Shown here one piece after another: positions 6,846 to 15,946 of a stretch of 64,000 bases of DNA. The position numbers and the translations under genes were made by a program. Positions within the stretch are counted from its first letter, which is position 1, and every line of letters begins with the position of its first letter. The stretch comes from Thermoplasmatota archaeon (GTDB lineage: Archaea > Thermoplasmatota > E2 > DHVEG-1): positions 24,704 through 88,703 of the forward strand of contig JAUXAU010000001.1 of NCBI GenBank assembly GCA_030619765.1, given 5' to 3'. Under the pieces are notes generated by a model that was not told where the DNA came from, did not search any database, and saw only the letters and a list, made by a program, of their open reading frames with translations.

Positions 6846-9378
6846 GATATCACAGGAAATAATTGATGCAGGTGGTGTTGCTGGTCGTAGGTTGACTGAA
6901 GCTGCTAAAAAGGCAGTAGAAAGACCTGGTCGGAAACCAAAGCAAGTTAAAAGCAACTGTGAGATTTGTGGTCTGGGAGAAACAAGTGTTTCTGATAGTG
7001 GTGTGCGCAGAAAAAAAGTTGTTAGCGTGCATTCTAAAGATGTAAGAATAATGCTGATTGCAGAATCTCCAGGAAGTGTAGAAATTGAGCGTAATGAACT
7101 ACTTGTAGGACCTGCTGGACAACTATCAGATAGGATTTTAGAAGATGGGAATCTTCCTAGGGGAGATGTTTTTGTTGCAAACATTTTGAAATGTCGCCCA
7201 TTAAATGACAGAGATCCTAAACCTAAAGAAATTAAAGCTTGCTTTCCTTTTTTGCTTGAAGAAATTCGTAAAGTAAAGCCTATAGTGATAATGCCACTTG
7301 GATCTCCTGCACTTAAAGCAATAACAGGCCTGACAAGTATTGAGCGTTGGGCAGGAAAAAGACTTTATTCAAGGATATATAACTGTTGGATCATTCCAAT
7401 GATTCACCCAAGTGCCATTCTGCGTAGAAAGCATCAAACTTTTGACAGTATTTTAGAATGGGACATGTTAGACTACAAGATATCTGTTAAGGCAGTGAAA
7501 GCAGCAAAGAAAAGTCAACATGCTATGAGAAGAATTTTAAAAGTTGATAAGAGATTGGTGGCATCAAAAGAAGAAGCGGCAATGTATTGTAGGCTATGTA
7601 AACAGGCGAAAGCATTTGCATTCGATTTTGAAACATACTTTGAGTTCAGTGAGTATATGAAGAAAGGTCTTACAAATTTCCCTGGGGATAAAATTGCTAA
7701 AGGTTTGGGGCTTTGTCGCCAGCCTGGCTTTGCAGTGTATATTCCAGAAGAGTTTCTTGATAAACAAATGTTAATGGATTTGTTTAGTTCTGAGAATATA
7801 AAAATTGCACACAACTTTAAATTTGATCAAGATGTGGCAGCTGAGCTGGGTATTGAAATAAAGGGAAAGCGGTTTGACACTATGCTTGCACATCATCTTA
7901 TAGATGAGAACCTGCCACATGGATTGGATGATCTTGAATGGGTGTATCTGGATAAGGGTGGCCGATTGAATGTTGCAGATGAGTATTATGATACACCTTA
8001 TTGGGATTCCATTTCACAAGAAATAATGTGTGATTATTGTTGTGATGACTGTGAAAGCGCATTTTTGTTGTTTGAGAGATTTCAAAAGATTCTAAAAGAA
8101 CAGCAACTTGATTATGTGTTTGAGAATATCTCTATGCCTTTAATTGATGTTGTCTCCAGTATGGAAAAGAATGGAGTGTATATAGATCAAGAAAAAACAC
8201 AACGGTTATCTGATTGTTGCACTGAGATTGCTGAGTTAGAACAAACTGTTGTTCACAATGCTGCTGGTGGAGAATTTAATATCAACTCTGGTCAGCAACT
8301 TGGGAATGTCCTCTACAAGAAACTTCGTCTGCCGGCAAAAAAGACTCCAAAAGGTAACTGGAAAACAGATGCTGATACTCTTGAGAATCTTATCCCATTT
8401 GATAAATCAAATATTATAAATCATGTCCTGGCTTATAAGAAGCAAAAAAAGATATTGTCAACTTATTGTAATCGCATCAAGAGAATGTTAAAGGATAGTG
8501 GAGATGGGAGAGCTCATTTTAAATATGTACAGCATGGAACTGTAACTGGAAGATTGTCCAGTGGCTTCCATCAATTCCCACGAGACAAGATGATAAGAGC
8601 TCAAATAGCTGCACCTCTTGGAAGGAAACTTATATCAACAGATTTTGAACAGATTGAACTTCGTATTGGTGCACTTATGTCAGGTGATAAAGAGTTGTTA
8701 AGAGCTTTTGAAACAGGTGAAGATATTCATAGATTTATAGCTGCACAAATTTATGAATGTTCTTTGGATGAAGTTACTGATGAAATGCGAACTAATGCTA
8801 AACGATTTGACTTTAGTGTATTCTATGGCGCTGGTGTGGGTTTAATTGTAGAATATTTTGGTGTAAGCCTTGAGAAGGCTCAGAAGTTGTATGATGCATT
8901 TTTTAATAGATTTAGAAGAGTGAAAGAATGGGCTCAAGAGCAATACGATTTTGTGAGTGAAATGAAATTTGTTGTTGATATTTTTGGTAGACGCAGACGA
9001 TTACCTGCAATAGATAGTGAAAATGAAGGATTCAGGGCAGAAGCAGAAAGGCAATCGATAAATAGCCCGGTTCAGGGTGGGGCTTCTGATTGTGCATGTA
9101 TTGCTTTAATAAGACTTTATGATCGTATCAAGAGAGAAGAATTAGATGCAAAGATTATTGCGTTTATTCATGATGAAATTATTCTTGAGGTGGATGATAG
9201 TATATCAGATTATTGTTGTAAGCTCGTTAAAGAAGAATGTGAGAGGCCAATTCCTCAAATTGATGTTCCTCTTAAAGTGGACATAAATGTTGTGCAGAAT
9301 TGGTGGGATGATCATGAATCTGGCACAAGATGGGATGAATATAAGGATGTAGAAAAGTTGAAAAAATTCTGGAGGTAA
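6820..9378 (+). CDS. polA-like: Family-A DNA polymerase with N-terminal family-4-like uracil-DNA glycosylase domain
   Basis: N-term CEICGL..MLIAESPGSVE..GPAGQLSDRIL..NILKCRP..PLGSPALKAITG (UDG); middle FDFET 3'-5' exo; C-term STDFEQIELRIGAL..RTNAKRFDFSVFYGAG..IHDEIILEV (PolA). TTG start. Confidence 0.88.
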   Translation: MARVIKRSEISQEIIDAGGVAGRRLTEAAKKAVERPGRKPKQVKSNCEICGLGETSVSDSGVRRKKVVSVHSKDVRIMLIAESPGSVEIERNELLVGPAGQLSDRILEDGNLPRGDVFVANILKCRPLNDRDPKPKEIKACFPFLLEEIRKVKPIVIMPLGSPALKAITGLTSIERWAGKRLYSRIYNCWIIPMIHPSAILRRKHQTFDSILEWDMLDYKISVKAVKAAKKSQHAMRRILKVDKRLVASKEEAAMYCRLCKQAKAFAFDFETYFEFSEYMKKGLTNFPGDKIAKGLGLCRQPGFAVYIPEEFLDKQMLMDLFSSENIKIAHNFKFDQDVAAELGIEIKGKRFDTMLAHHLIDENLPHGLDDLEWVYLDKGGRLNVADEYYDTPYWDSISQEIMCDYCCDDCESAFLLFERFQKILKEQQLDYVFENISMPLIDVVSSMEKNGVYIDQEKTQRLSDCCTEIAELEQTVVHNAAGGEFNINSGQQLGNVLYKKLRLPAKKTPKGNWKTDADTLENLIPFDKSNIINHVLAYKKQKKILSTYCNRIKRMLKDSGDGRAHFKYVQHGTVTGRLSSGFHQFPRDKMIRAQIAAPLGRKLISTDFEQIELRIGALMSGDKELLRAFETGEDIHRFIAAQIYECSLDEVTDEMRTNAKRFDFSVFYGAGVGLIVEYFGVSLEKAQKLYDAFFNRFRRVKEWAQEQYDFVSEMKFVVDIFGRRRRLPAIDSENEGFRAEAERQSINSPVQGGASDCACIALIRLYDRIKREELDAKIIAFIHDEIILEVDDSISDYCCKLVKEECERPIPQIDVPLKVDINVVQNWWDDHESGTRWDEYKDVEKLKKFWR

Positions 9379-9382
9379 TGTA

Positions 9383-9565
9383 ATGAAACAGTGTTCCAAA
9401 AAAGCAATACAAAAGTTGCAAGAACGAATTCCTTTGAATATAGGGATAAGAGTTAATGTTGGGAAGGCAAAAGAAGATTATGCAGAATCTATGGGAAAAG
9501 TTGTTGAAGAGTTATCAGACAATGAGAAAAAGCAGGCTATTTTAGATGCTGTTTTGGCCTCGTAA
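9383..9565 (+). CDS. Small free-standing homolog of a tape-measure-protein segment
   Basis: NIGIRVNVGKAKEDYAESMGKVVEELSDNEKKQAILDAVLAS aligns with NLGITVKIGKANEVYAESIGKTVRQLSDQEKKQALLNAVLTS in the 58471 ORF. Confidence 0.8.
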   Translation: MKQCSKKAIQKLQERIPLNIGIRVNVGKAKEDYAESMGKVVEELSDNEKKQAILDAVLAS

Positions 9566-9594
9566 TTATGTGGTAAGAAAGTAGGAGTAGCAAA

Positions 9595-10116
9595 TTGGAA
9601 GATTTATTACAATGGTTGAAAAATAAACATCAAAAATTAGAAGAAAAAATGAAAGTGCTGTTTGGTGATGAAATTTCTTTTGCAGAATTAAATAAGAGAA
9701 TGGCTAATTATGGCTCTGATTATGCTTGGGCAATAGCAGAAGATTCAATTGCAGAAGAAGTCTACAGAAAGAAAAAACTTGCTTTTGATCAGTGGCTAGA
9801 TAGACTCCTTGCTATTGCAAAAACAGAAGATCCGAAACAGGCAGTGAAAGCATTGCAAGCGATCATTGCTGCAGAAAATAAAGAAGAATGGATTAAGTGG
9901 AAACATGAACTTTTGCAGCTTGAACTACGAAAAAATGCACGATCAATGTTTATAAAAGTCTGGGGAAACATGAAGGATATTTACATAGAACTTGCACGAA
10001 ATATGCGTGCTGATTATCAGTCTTCAGGTGGAGTTTCCATTGGGGAGACTGGTAAACAAAGAGTAGCAAAAATTAAACGAATAAGGAGATTAAGTAATGA
10101 ATCTGAAAAAGCTTAG
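9595..10116 (+). CDS. Hypothetical protein
   Basis: 173-aa ORF, TTG start, SD aggag, overlaps next gene start. Confidence 0.55.
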   Translation: MEDLLQWLKNKHQKLEEKMKVLFGDEISFAELNKRMANYGSDYAWAIAEDSIAEEVYRKKKLAFDQWLDRLLAIAKTEDPKQAVKALQAIIAAENKEEWIKWKHELLQLELRKNARSMFIKVWGNMKDIYIELARNMRADYQSSGGVSIGETGKQRVAKIKRIRRLSNESEKA

Positions 10117-11083
10117 GGAATATAAGCAAAGGATTGACAAAAATAGAGCATCTAGTGGAGGATTTTCAGATGAGCTGAAGTATGTCATACAATCAGGAGC
10201 AAATGTTGTCAGACTCGTGGGGGATCCTCAACTCTGCATTAGAGCATGGATTTTAGGTGATGACAATAAACCATCTCCTTATGCGTTTGAGCAGGATGGG
10301 TTGTGGATGAGTATGTTAAAAGATGTGCTGGATTATACTATGGAAAAAGATAGTGATGGTGACTGGCATCGTCGTTATGTACTTGCTGATACACAACCTC
10401 ATATTCTAAAAATGGTACGTGATGAAGGATGGGATACTAAAGAAAGGTATCTCATGAATTGTATCCCCAGAGATAATCCTATGGCACATTTGAAGAAACA
10501 TGCTGTGTTGTTAGTTCAATCAGAAGCAGATATTGGGATAGGGCCCATGGCATTTACGGAGTTTGAAAAAGTTGCAGAGAATTATGGCGATCCTGAAACT
10601 TATGATGTTGTATTTAAGAAGGAAGGATCAAAGTTGAAGACAAAGTATGATTGTCAGATGGCAGTAAAGTCAAATGAGGATTATGGTGCGAAAGTTGTAG
10701 AGGGACCTTTGAATAAGGAAGAGGCTGTGTATGAGTTGTACAACTTGGAGGAAATTGTAAAGCCCACTTCTGCAAGTACTATTTTAAAAAACTTTCGTGA
10801 TAGAATTGCATCAATAGATGAAGCTTTACAAACTAACTATGTAGATGAGTGGGAAAAGTTGGCACAGGAAGAAGGTGGAGAGGAGTCTAAAGAAGTTGAG
10901 GTGGAAACAGTTAGAGCTCCAGCAAAAGGAAGGGTAAGGAAGAAAAAAGAAGATGAGGATCCAATTAAAGCAGCGTTTCCTAAGAATGCAAAGTTGTTGC
11001 CTTGCGACGCGTGTGCAAAAGAATTCCCATCAGATATGACAAGCTGTCCTTATTGTGGGGCAGAATATACTTTGGAGGATTAG
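10097..11083 (+). CDS. Probable ssDNA-binding protein (gp32-like) with C-terminal zinc ribbon
   Basis: Position next to SbcCD/PolA; VRLVGDP..W...LMNCIPRD; acidic linker; CDACAKEFPSDMTSCPYCG. Confidence 0.55.
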   Translation: MNLKKLREYKQRIDKNRASSGGFSDELKYVIQSGANVVRLVGDPQLCIRAWILGDDNKPSPYAFEQDGLWMSMLKDVLDYTMEKDSDGDWHRRYVLADTQPHILKMVRDEGWDTKERYLMNCIPRDNPMAHLKKHAVLLVQSEADIGIGPMAFTEFEKVAENYGDPETYDVVFKKEGSKLKTKYDCQMAVKSNEDYGAKVVEGPLNKEEAVYELYNLEEIVKPTSASTILKNFRDRIASIDEALQTNYVDEWEKLAQEEGGEESKEVEVETVRAPAKGRVRKKKEDEDPIKAAFPKNAKLLPCDACAKEFPSDMTSCPYCGAEYTLED

Positions 11084-11284
11084 ATGAATGTTAAAGAAAT
11101 CACTTTTGGTTTTGGTTATACAATGAAAATGGATGATGGTGGGTATGTGAAATCATCATATTCATCAATGAGAACTTTAGAACCTGGTGAAGTTGAAGAG
11201 GAAATTCGTGAGGAACTTGCTGAAGATGTGATTCAATTTGTTGTTGATAAAATCACAGGCTTTATAGAGGAGCTAAAAGAATGA
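11084..11284 (+). CDS. Hypothetical protein
   Basis: ORF tightly packed between neighbours. Confidence 0.55.
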   Translation: MNVKEITFGFGYTMKMDDGGYVKSSYSSMRTLEPGEVEEEIREELAEDVIQFVVDKITGFIEELKE

Positions 11285-12360
11285 AAGTAGGAGCGATCGC
11301 TGATTTACATTTTGGTAAGAATGTTGATGGTAATGCAAGACTTGATAGGAATGAGGAAACTTTTAGACAGCTAGAGAAAGCTTGTAAACTTCTTTGTACA
11401 GAGAAAGTGGATGCTATAGTTGTATTAGGGGATCTTTCTCATTCAAATCATCCATCAATAGGTGCAAATAATTATATTCGTGATGCACTGTCACTTTTGG
11501 ATTCTAAATCTATTCCAACTTTAGTGTTTCCTGGGAACCATGATTATACCCATGAAGGGAATCATGTGTTACAACCTTTCATGACGAACCAGTATCAAAA
11601 TGTTGCAATAAGAGATGAGTCTTGTAAATGGTATGAAATGTGTGTTGTCCCTCACGCGCCAAGAGGAACATTTGTGGATGTAAAAAGCAATGATGAGTAT
11701 AAACAAGCTGTAAGTGATGGACTTCGTAATGTGTTAAGGGCGTTCCCGTCTGATATTCTTTTGACTCATGCTCAAATTTCTGGGGCAGAAGTTGGTGAGA
11801 ATTATATGTTTGAAAGCGGTGCTTTAGAATTGGAGACTGTTTCAAGAATAAGGTTGATTGTTGCTGGAGACATCCATAAAAGGCAGTTGTATAGAATAGG
11901 AGAAACTGTAATATGTTATCCAGGTAGCTTAACACAGACAGATTATGGAGAGAAAGGACAAAAGAAGGGAGTGGCTATATTCGATACAGAAACGTTTGAT
12001 GTAGAGCTTATGGAAGTTAAAGGATATATACAGTATTATAATCTAAAATTTGATACTGTAAATCAAGTAGATGAAGTAGAAAAACATGTTTGGGAAAAGT
12101 GTATTGTGAATGTGGAAGTTTCAGACGAAGCTCAAAAGGCTTCAATAGTTCAAAAAATACTTGAGAAAAATCCATTATCTATTAGAGATATCAGTGTTGC
12201 AGAACATGAAGATGTTAAGCAAGTTTCTGAACTTGCATCTTTAAATTACAAGGAGCAACTTAAAGAGTATTTGAACAGTAGTGATTTTAATAGTACTGAT
12301 TGCGATCGTTTACAAACTCTTGCAGAGAATGTAATGGAGGAAGTACATGATAATAAATAG
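11281..12360 (+). CDS. sbcD-like: SbcD/Mre11-like nuclease (T4 gp47-like)
   Basis: DLHFG, LGDLSHSN, FPGNHDYTHE, THAQISG, AGDIHKRQ metallophosphoesterase motifs. Confidence 0.9.
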   Translation: MKVGAIADLHFGKNVDGNARLDRNEETFRQLEKACKLLCTEKVDAIVVLGDLSHSNHPSIGANNYIRDALSLLDSKSIPTLVFPGNHDYTHEGNHVLQPFMTNQYQNVAIRDESCKWYEMCVVPHAPRGTFVDVKSNDEYKQAVSDGLRNVLRAFPSDILLTHAQISGAEVGENYMFESGALELETVSRIRLIVAGDIHKRQLYRIGETVICYPGSLTQTDYGEKGQKKGVAIFDTETFDVELMEVKGYIQYYNLKFDTVNQVDEVEKHVWEKCIVNVEVSDEAQKASIVQKILEKNPLSIRDISVAEHEDVKQVSELASLNYKEQLKEYLNSSDFNSTDCDRLQTLAENVMEEVHDNK

Positions 12361-14338
12361 GATAAGAGTGAAGAACTTTGGATCATTTATTGAAGCTGAA
12401 TATTGTCCACAGAAAGGAATAACTGGAATTTTTGGTGATTGCGGTACAAAAGAAGCTTCAAATGGATCTGGAAAGAGTACTTTGCTAGAAGCAATTTTGT
12501 TTGCACTTTATGGTAAGTCTGCAAGGGGAAATCTTCAAGATGTTTATTCAGATTATGGAACAGATGATTTGGAAGTTGAACTTGAATTTTCTTTGTGGAA
12601 TAATTATTATAGAATTCTTAGAACATGGAGTCCTAAAGGAGGAAGCTTTTTAAAGTTGTATGAAGATAAGAAACCATTCGAAGGGAACATTGATGAGGTA
12701 CAAGGAAGAATATTGGAAATTATTAAGTTGCCATATTCTGTATTTATTGCAATATCGTTTTTCTTGCAGGGAAAGGGGAATCTGTTTACAGCAGCTAAAT
12801 CAGCACCGCGATTAGAATATGTGAGAGAGATACTACTGCTATCCTTTTGGGATAAATGTTATGATTTGACAAGTAAGAAGCTACGCACATACGAAAGCGA
12901 TCAGGTAAAATGTCAGAATTTAGTTGCTGCAGAAAAATTGTATATATCAGAACATGAGGGAAGCTTTTCTGAGGATAGCTTGAAAGAGTTGAAAATAAAA
13001 AAAGAAAAGTGGGGAAAGAAGGTTGCTGAACTTGTAGTGGAACAGAAAGCACTTTTGGAACTAAAGCAATCACAACAGGATACATTGGGTCAGATAAATG
13101 TTGTTAATGAAAAAATTGAATTGAATAGGAAAGTGCTGGATCGGATTTTGAGTGCAAAATCTGATCTTACAGATGCACTAAAGCGAATTCATGTAAGAAC
13201 TCCTGCAAAAGTATATCGCTTTGTAGATGGATTATCGTCTAAAGATGTTCAAAAAGATAAGTATCAGCTTACAAGAGAACTGGCTGAAGTGAATATTCTT
13301 TTGAAGCAGGAACAAAGTTTTCTGTCTTCAGCTCCTGATAAGGCATGTCCAACTTGTAGAAGACCTGTTGAAAAAGGTGATTTAGATGGATTAAAACAAG
13401 AAGCACTTAAGAAGAAGGATGCCTTAGATGTAGCAAGAAGAAATTTTGTTAGTAAGATTAAAGAGGATGATGAATCTTTAGAAGTGCTTGAAACATATCA
13501 ATCAGATAATTTGAGAGCACCACAGATCCTTCAGGACAAGTTAAGTCAGTTGCAATTGTCGAAGCAGTTGAAAAAAGCAGATGATGATGTTTTGAATGTA
13601 AGTAATGAAATGGCACATTTTAAAAAGACACTTTCAGACTTGAATCAAAGTCTGGGTGATATGGCTGAGATAGATAAACAAATTCAAGAGACGGAAAGTG
13701 CAAGAAGTCGTGCAGATTCTATCTGTAATAAAACAGATGCTCAAATAACATCAATAGAGATTATAAAAACGCATATAGAAAAAGCACAAAACAAGTTGAA
13801 GCAATTTGAATTTGAGCTTGATGCGGCCGGCTGTTTGGTAAGGGATTTTAAAGTATTGAAAGGTGTGTTTTCTAAAACAGGTATATCGTTTTTTGTTATT
13901 CAACAAGTTGTGAAACAAGAATTGGAGAAACTGGCCAATGAATTTTTGAGACAACTGTCTACATTCAGGGTACAATTTGCATTTGAATCGTCAACAGGTA
14001 AACCAACACTCGATATTATTATTTGTAACGGACAGATTAAAAGAAAATATGAGACTTATAGTGGAGGCGAAAAAGCGCTGATAGATTTTTCAATCCGTAT
14101 GGCTTTGAGCGAGCTGTTAAGTAAAAGAAAAGTTGGTGGTCGTGTAGAGTTTGTTGTGCTGGATGAAATTTTCGGTGCACTGGATTCAAAAAATAAAGGT
14201 GCGTTAGAAACAATGTTAGCTATGTTAAGAAAACGGTTTGAACAATTATTTGTAGTGTCGCATATTCCATTGGATATTTCGTTTGATAGTATAGTTGTGG
14301 TGAAAAAGCGGAATGAAGTTAGTGAGCTAGTGATGTAA
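12347..14338 (+). CDS. sbcC-like: SbcC/Rad50-like ATPase (T4 gp46-like)
   Basis: N-term ASNGSGKSTLLEAILFALYG; CPTCRRP zinc hook; YSGGEKALIDFSIRMALSE; VLDEIFGALD. Confidence 0.92.
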   Translation: MIINRIRVKNFGSFIEAEYCPQKGITGIFGDCGTKEASNGSGKSTLLEAILFALYGKSARGNLQDVYSDYGTDDLEVELEFSLWNNYYRILRTWSPKGGSFLKLYEDKKPFEGNIDEVQGRILEIIKLPYSVFIAISFFLQGKGNLFTAAKSAPRLEYVREILLLSFWDKCYDLTSKKLRTYESDQVKCQNLVAAEKLYISEHEGSFSEDSLKELKIKKEKWGKKVAELVVEQKALLELKQSQQDTLGQINVVNEKIELNRKVLDRILSAKSDLTDALKRIHVRTPAKVYRFVDGLSSKDVQKDKYQLTRELAEVNILLKQEQSFLSSAPDKACPTCRRPVEKGDLDGLKQEALKKKDALDVARRNFVSKIKEDDESLEVLETYQSDNLRAPQILQDKLSQLQLSKQLKKADDDVLNVSNEMAHFKKTLSDLNQSLGDMAEIDKQIQETESARSRADSICNKTDAQITSIEIIKTHIEKAQNKLKQFEFELDAAGCLVRDFKVLKGVFSKTGISFFVIQQVVKQELEKLANEFLRQLSTFRVQFAFESSTGKPTLDIIICNGQIKRKYETYSGGEKALIDFSIRMALSELLSKRKVGGRVEFVVLDEIFGALDSKNKGALETMLAMLRKRFEQLFVVSHIPLDISFDSIVVVKKRNEVSELVM

Positions 14339-14341
14339 TAC

Positions 14342-14546
14342 GGTTCGGTTTGGTAAGGCGAGGTATGGTGAGGTAAAGTGGGGTATGATTGGGTCTGGTA
14401 TGATGTGGTAAGGTAGGGTTTGGTGAGGAATGAGTGAAATAAATTTGACAATATGTGGTAAGGCATGGTCGGGTATGGTAGGGTGATGTTTGGTCGGGTC
14501 GGGTGAGGTGCGGTATGGTAGGGTCTGGTAAGGTGAGGTAGGGATT
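14342..14546. repeat. Phased GGTNN pentamer array (two blocks, common 5-bp phase)
   Basis: 19 pentamers at 14342-14436 and 18 at 14457-14546, separated by 20 bp (4 x 5); 28 of 37 pentamers begin exactly with GGT. Confidence 0.95.
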
Positions 14547-14561
14547 CAAAAGGGGGAGATT

Positions 14562-15629
14562 TTGATATCAAAAGATCTACAAAAAATGCTGGATAAGCAA
14601 TTCGGTCCTGGCAAAGTTGTCCAGGCAAAAGATGCAAAGGCTCTTGCTTATGAACGGTTACCATCAGGTTCTGTACAATTAGATAGGGCTTTAGGTGGTG
14701 GATTTCCTCTAGGAAGGATTATAGAATTTCTGGGACTGGAGGGTCATGGAAAAACGACGGTGCTTTTAAAAACTATTGCAGAAAATCAAAAGGCCGGACG
14801 AACTTGTGCACTTGTTGCTACAGAGGAATTCGATACAAAATTTGCTCGAACTCTTGGGGTTAATTTGGATGAATTAGAGCTTAGTGTTCCTGAATCTTTA
14901 GAAGAAATGATTGATCTTGTAGAGGTGTTAGTTGCTTCAAGGGAAATTGTTGTTATTGGAATTGATTCAATTACTGGTGGATTGCCTTTATTTGTACAGG
15001 AAAGAAGTGCAGATGAGCCTACAAGAGGGGTTGAAGCAAAGTTGAATAATTTATTCTGTCGAAAAGTTGTTACCGCGATGGCACCTGGAAATTTAACAAA
15101 GAAAGAGAATAGGCCTTGGTGTACTGTTATTTATACAAATCAATTGAGAGCTACTATGGGTAGTAGTAAATTTCCCTTACCTCCTGAAGCTGGTGGTGGA
15201 ATGGGCCTTAAGTTTTTTAAATCTATTAGTGTATTTTTTAGGAGATTGCAATGGATAAATAATGTGGGTAAAGTAGCTAAAGCATCAAAAGATAAGAAAT
15301 GGGGACAGACAATTATGTTTATGGCAAAAAAGAATAAAACTTTTATCCCGTACGGAATGGGTGAGATTGACTTTTATTTTAGGGATTCTAAAGTTGTTAG
15401 AGCAGGGCAATATGATTCCTTAAGAGAGTTAATTGCATTAGCAACTGAGCTTAATGTGATTAAACAAAAGGGGTCATATTTTTATATTGCAAATGAAAGG
15501 TTTCAAGGTAAGGAGATTTTAATAGATGCTTTAAGAGCTGATATGGGTATAATGCAACTGCTGAAGGACTCATGTAACCTACCATTCTGGTATTATGAGA
15601 TTAAAAAGAAGAGGGAGATTGCATTGTGA
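14562..15629 (+). CDS. recA-like: RecA-like recombinase
   Basis: LPSGSVQLDRALGGGFPLGRIIEFLGLEGHGKTTVLLKTIA Walker A; VVIGIDSITGG Walker B; TTG start. Confidence 0.85.
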   Translation: MISKDLQKMLDKQFGPGKVVQAKDAKALAYERLPSGSVQLDRALGGGFPLGRIIEFLGLEGHGKTTVLLKTIAENQKAGRTCALVATEEFDTKFARTLGVNLDELELSVPESLEEMIDLVEVLVASREIVVIGIDSITGGLPLFVQERSADEPTRGVEAKLNNLFCRKVVTAMAPGNLTKKENRPWCTVIYTNQLRATMGSSKFPLPPEAGGGMGLKFFKSISVFFRRLQWINNVGKVAKASKDKKWGQTIMFMAKKNKTFIPYGMGEIDFYFRDSKVVRAGQYDSLRELIALATELNVIKQKGSYFYIANERFQGKEILIDALRADMGIMQLLKDSCNLPFWYYEIKKKREIAL

Positions 15630-15940
15630 AAACTCCAAAATGGTTGGACAAAGATCGAAGAAAAAAAGAAAGTATTAAACAAGAAAGAGATGTTGCAGAA
15701 CATGTAAAGGGTCGTGCTCATCTGGCTTCAGGTGCGCCATGGTTTGACAAAGGTGATGTGAACAACCAAACATGTTTAATTTCTTGTAAACAAACAAAGC
15801 ACGCAGTATTCCGATTGTCTTTAAGGGATTTAAAGGAGATAGAAAATCAAGCAAGAAAAAAAGGTTTGTTGCCTGTAATGTTTGTATGTATATCAGGGGA
15901 TGAATATGTTATCCTTAGAAAGGATGATTTGAGTTGGTGA
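15626..15940 (+). CDS. PDDEXK-type nuclease / Holliday-junction-resolvase-like
   Basis: QERDVAEHV..ASGAPWFDKGDVNNQTCLISCKQTKH pattern. Confidence 0.55.
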   Translation: MKTPKWLDKDRRKKESIKQERDVAEHVKGRAHLASGAPWFDKGDVNNQTCLISCKQTKHAVFRLSLRDLKEIENQARKKGLLPVMFVCISGDEYVILRKDDLSW

Positions 15941-15946
15941 AAGGGT

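Noticed and set aside
14445-14475. Promoter at TTGACA inside the GGTNN array interruption
   Set aside because: No acceptable -10 at 16-18 bp; the downstream sequence is GGTNN repeat. Kept only as the AT-rich interruption.
14056-14664. Minus-strand ORFs (14056-14664, 14319-14549) rich in Thr/Pro/Tyr
   Set aside because: Spurious translation of the GGTNN array (ACCNN on the minus strand gives a 5-aa cycle); overlaps conserved SbcC and RecA genes.
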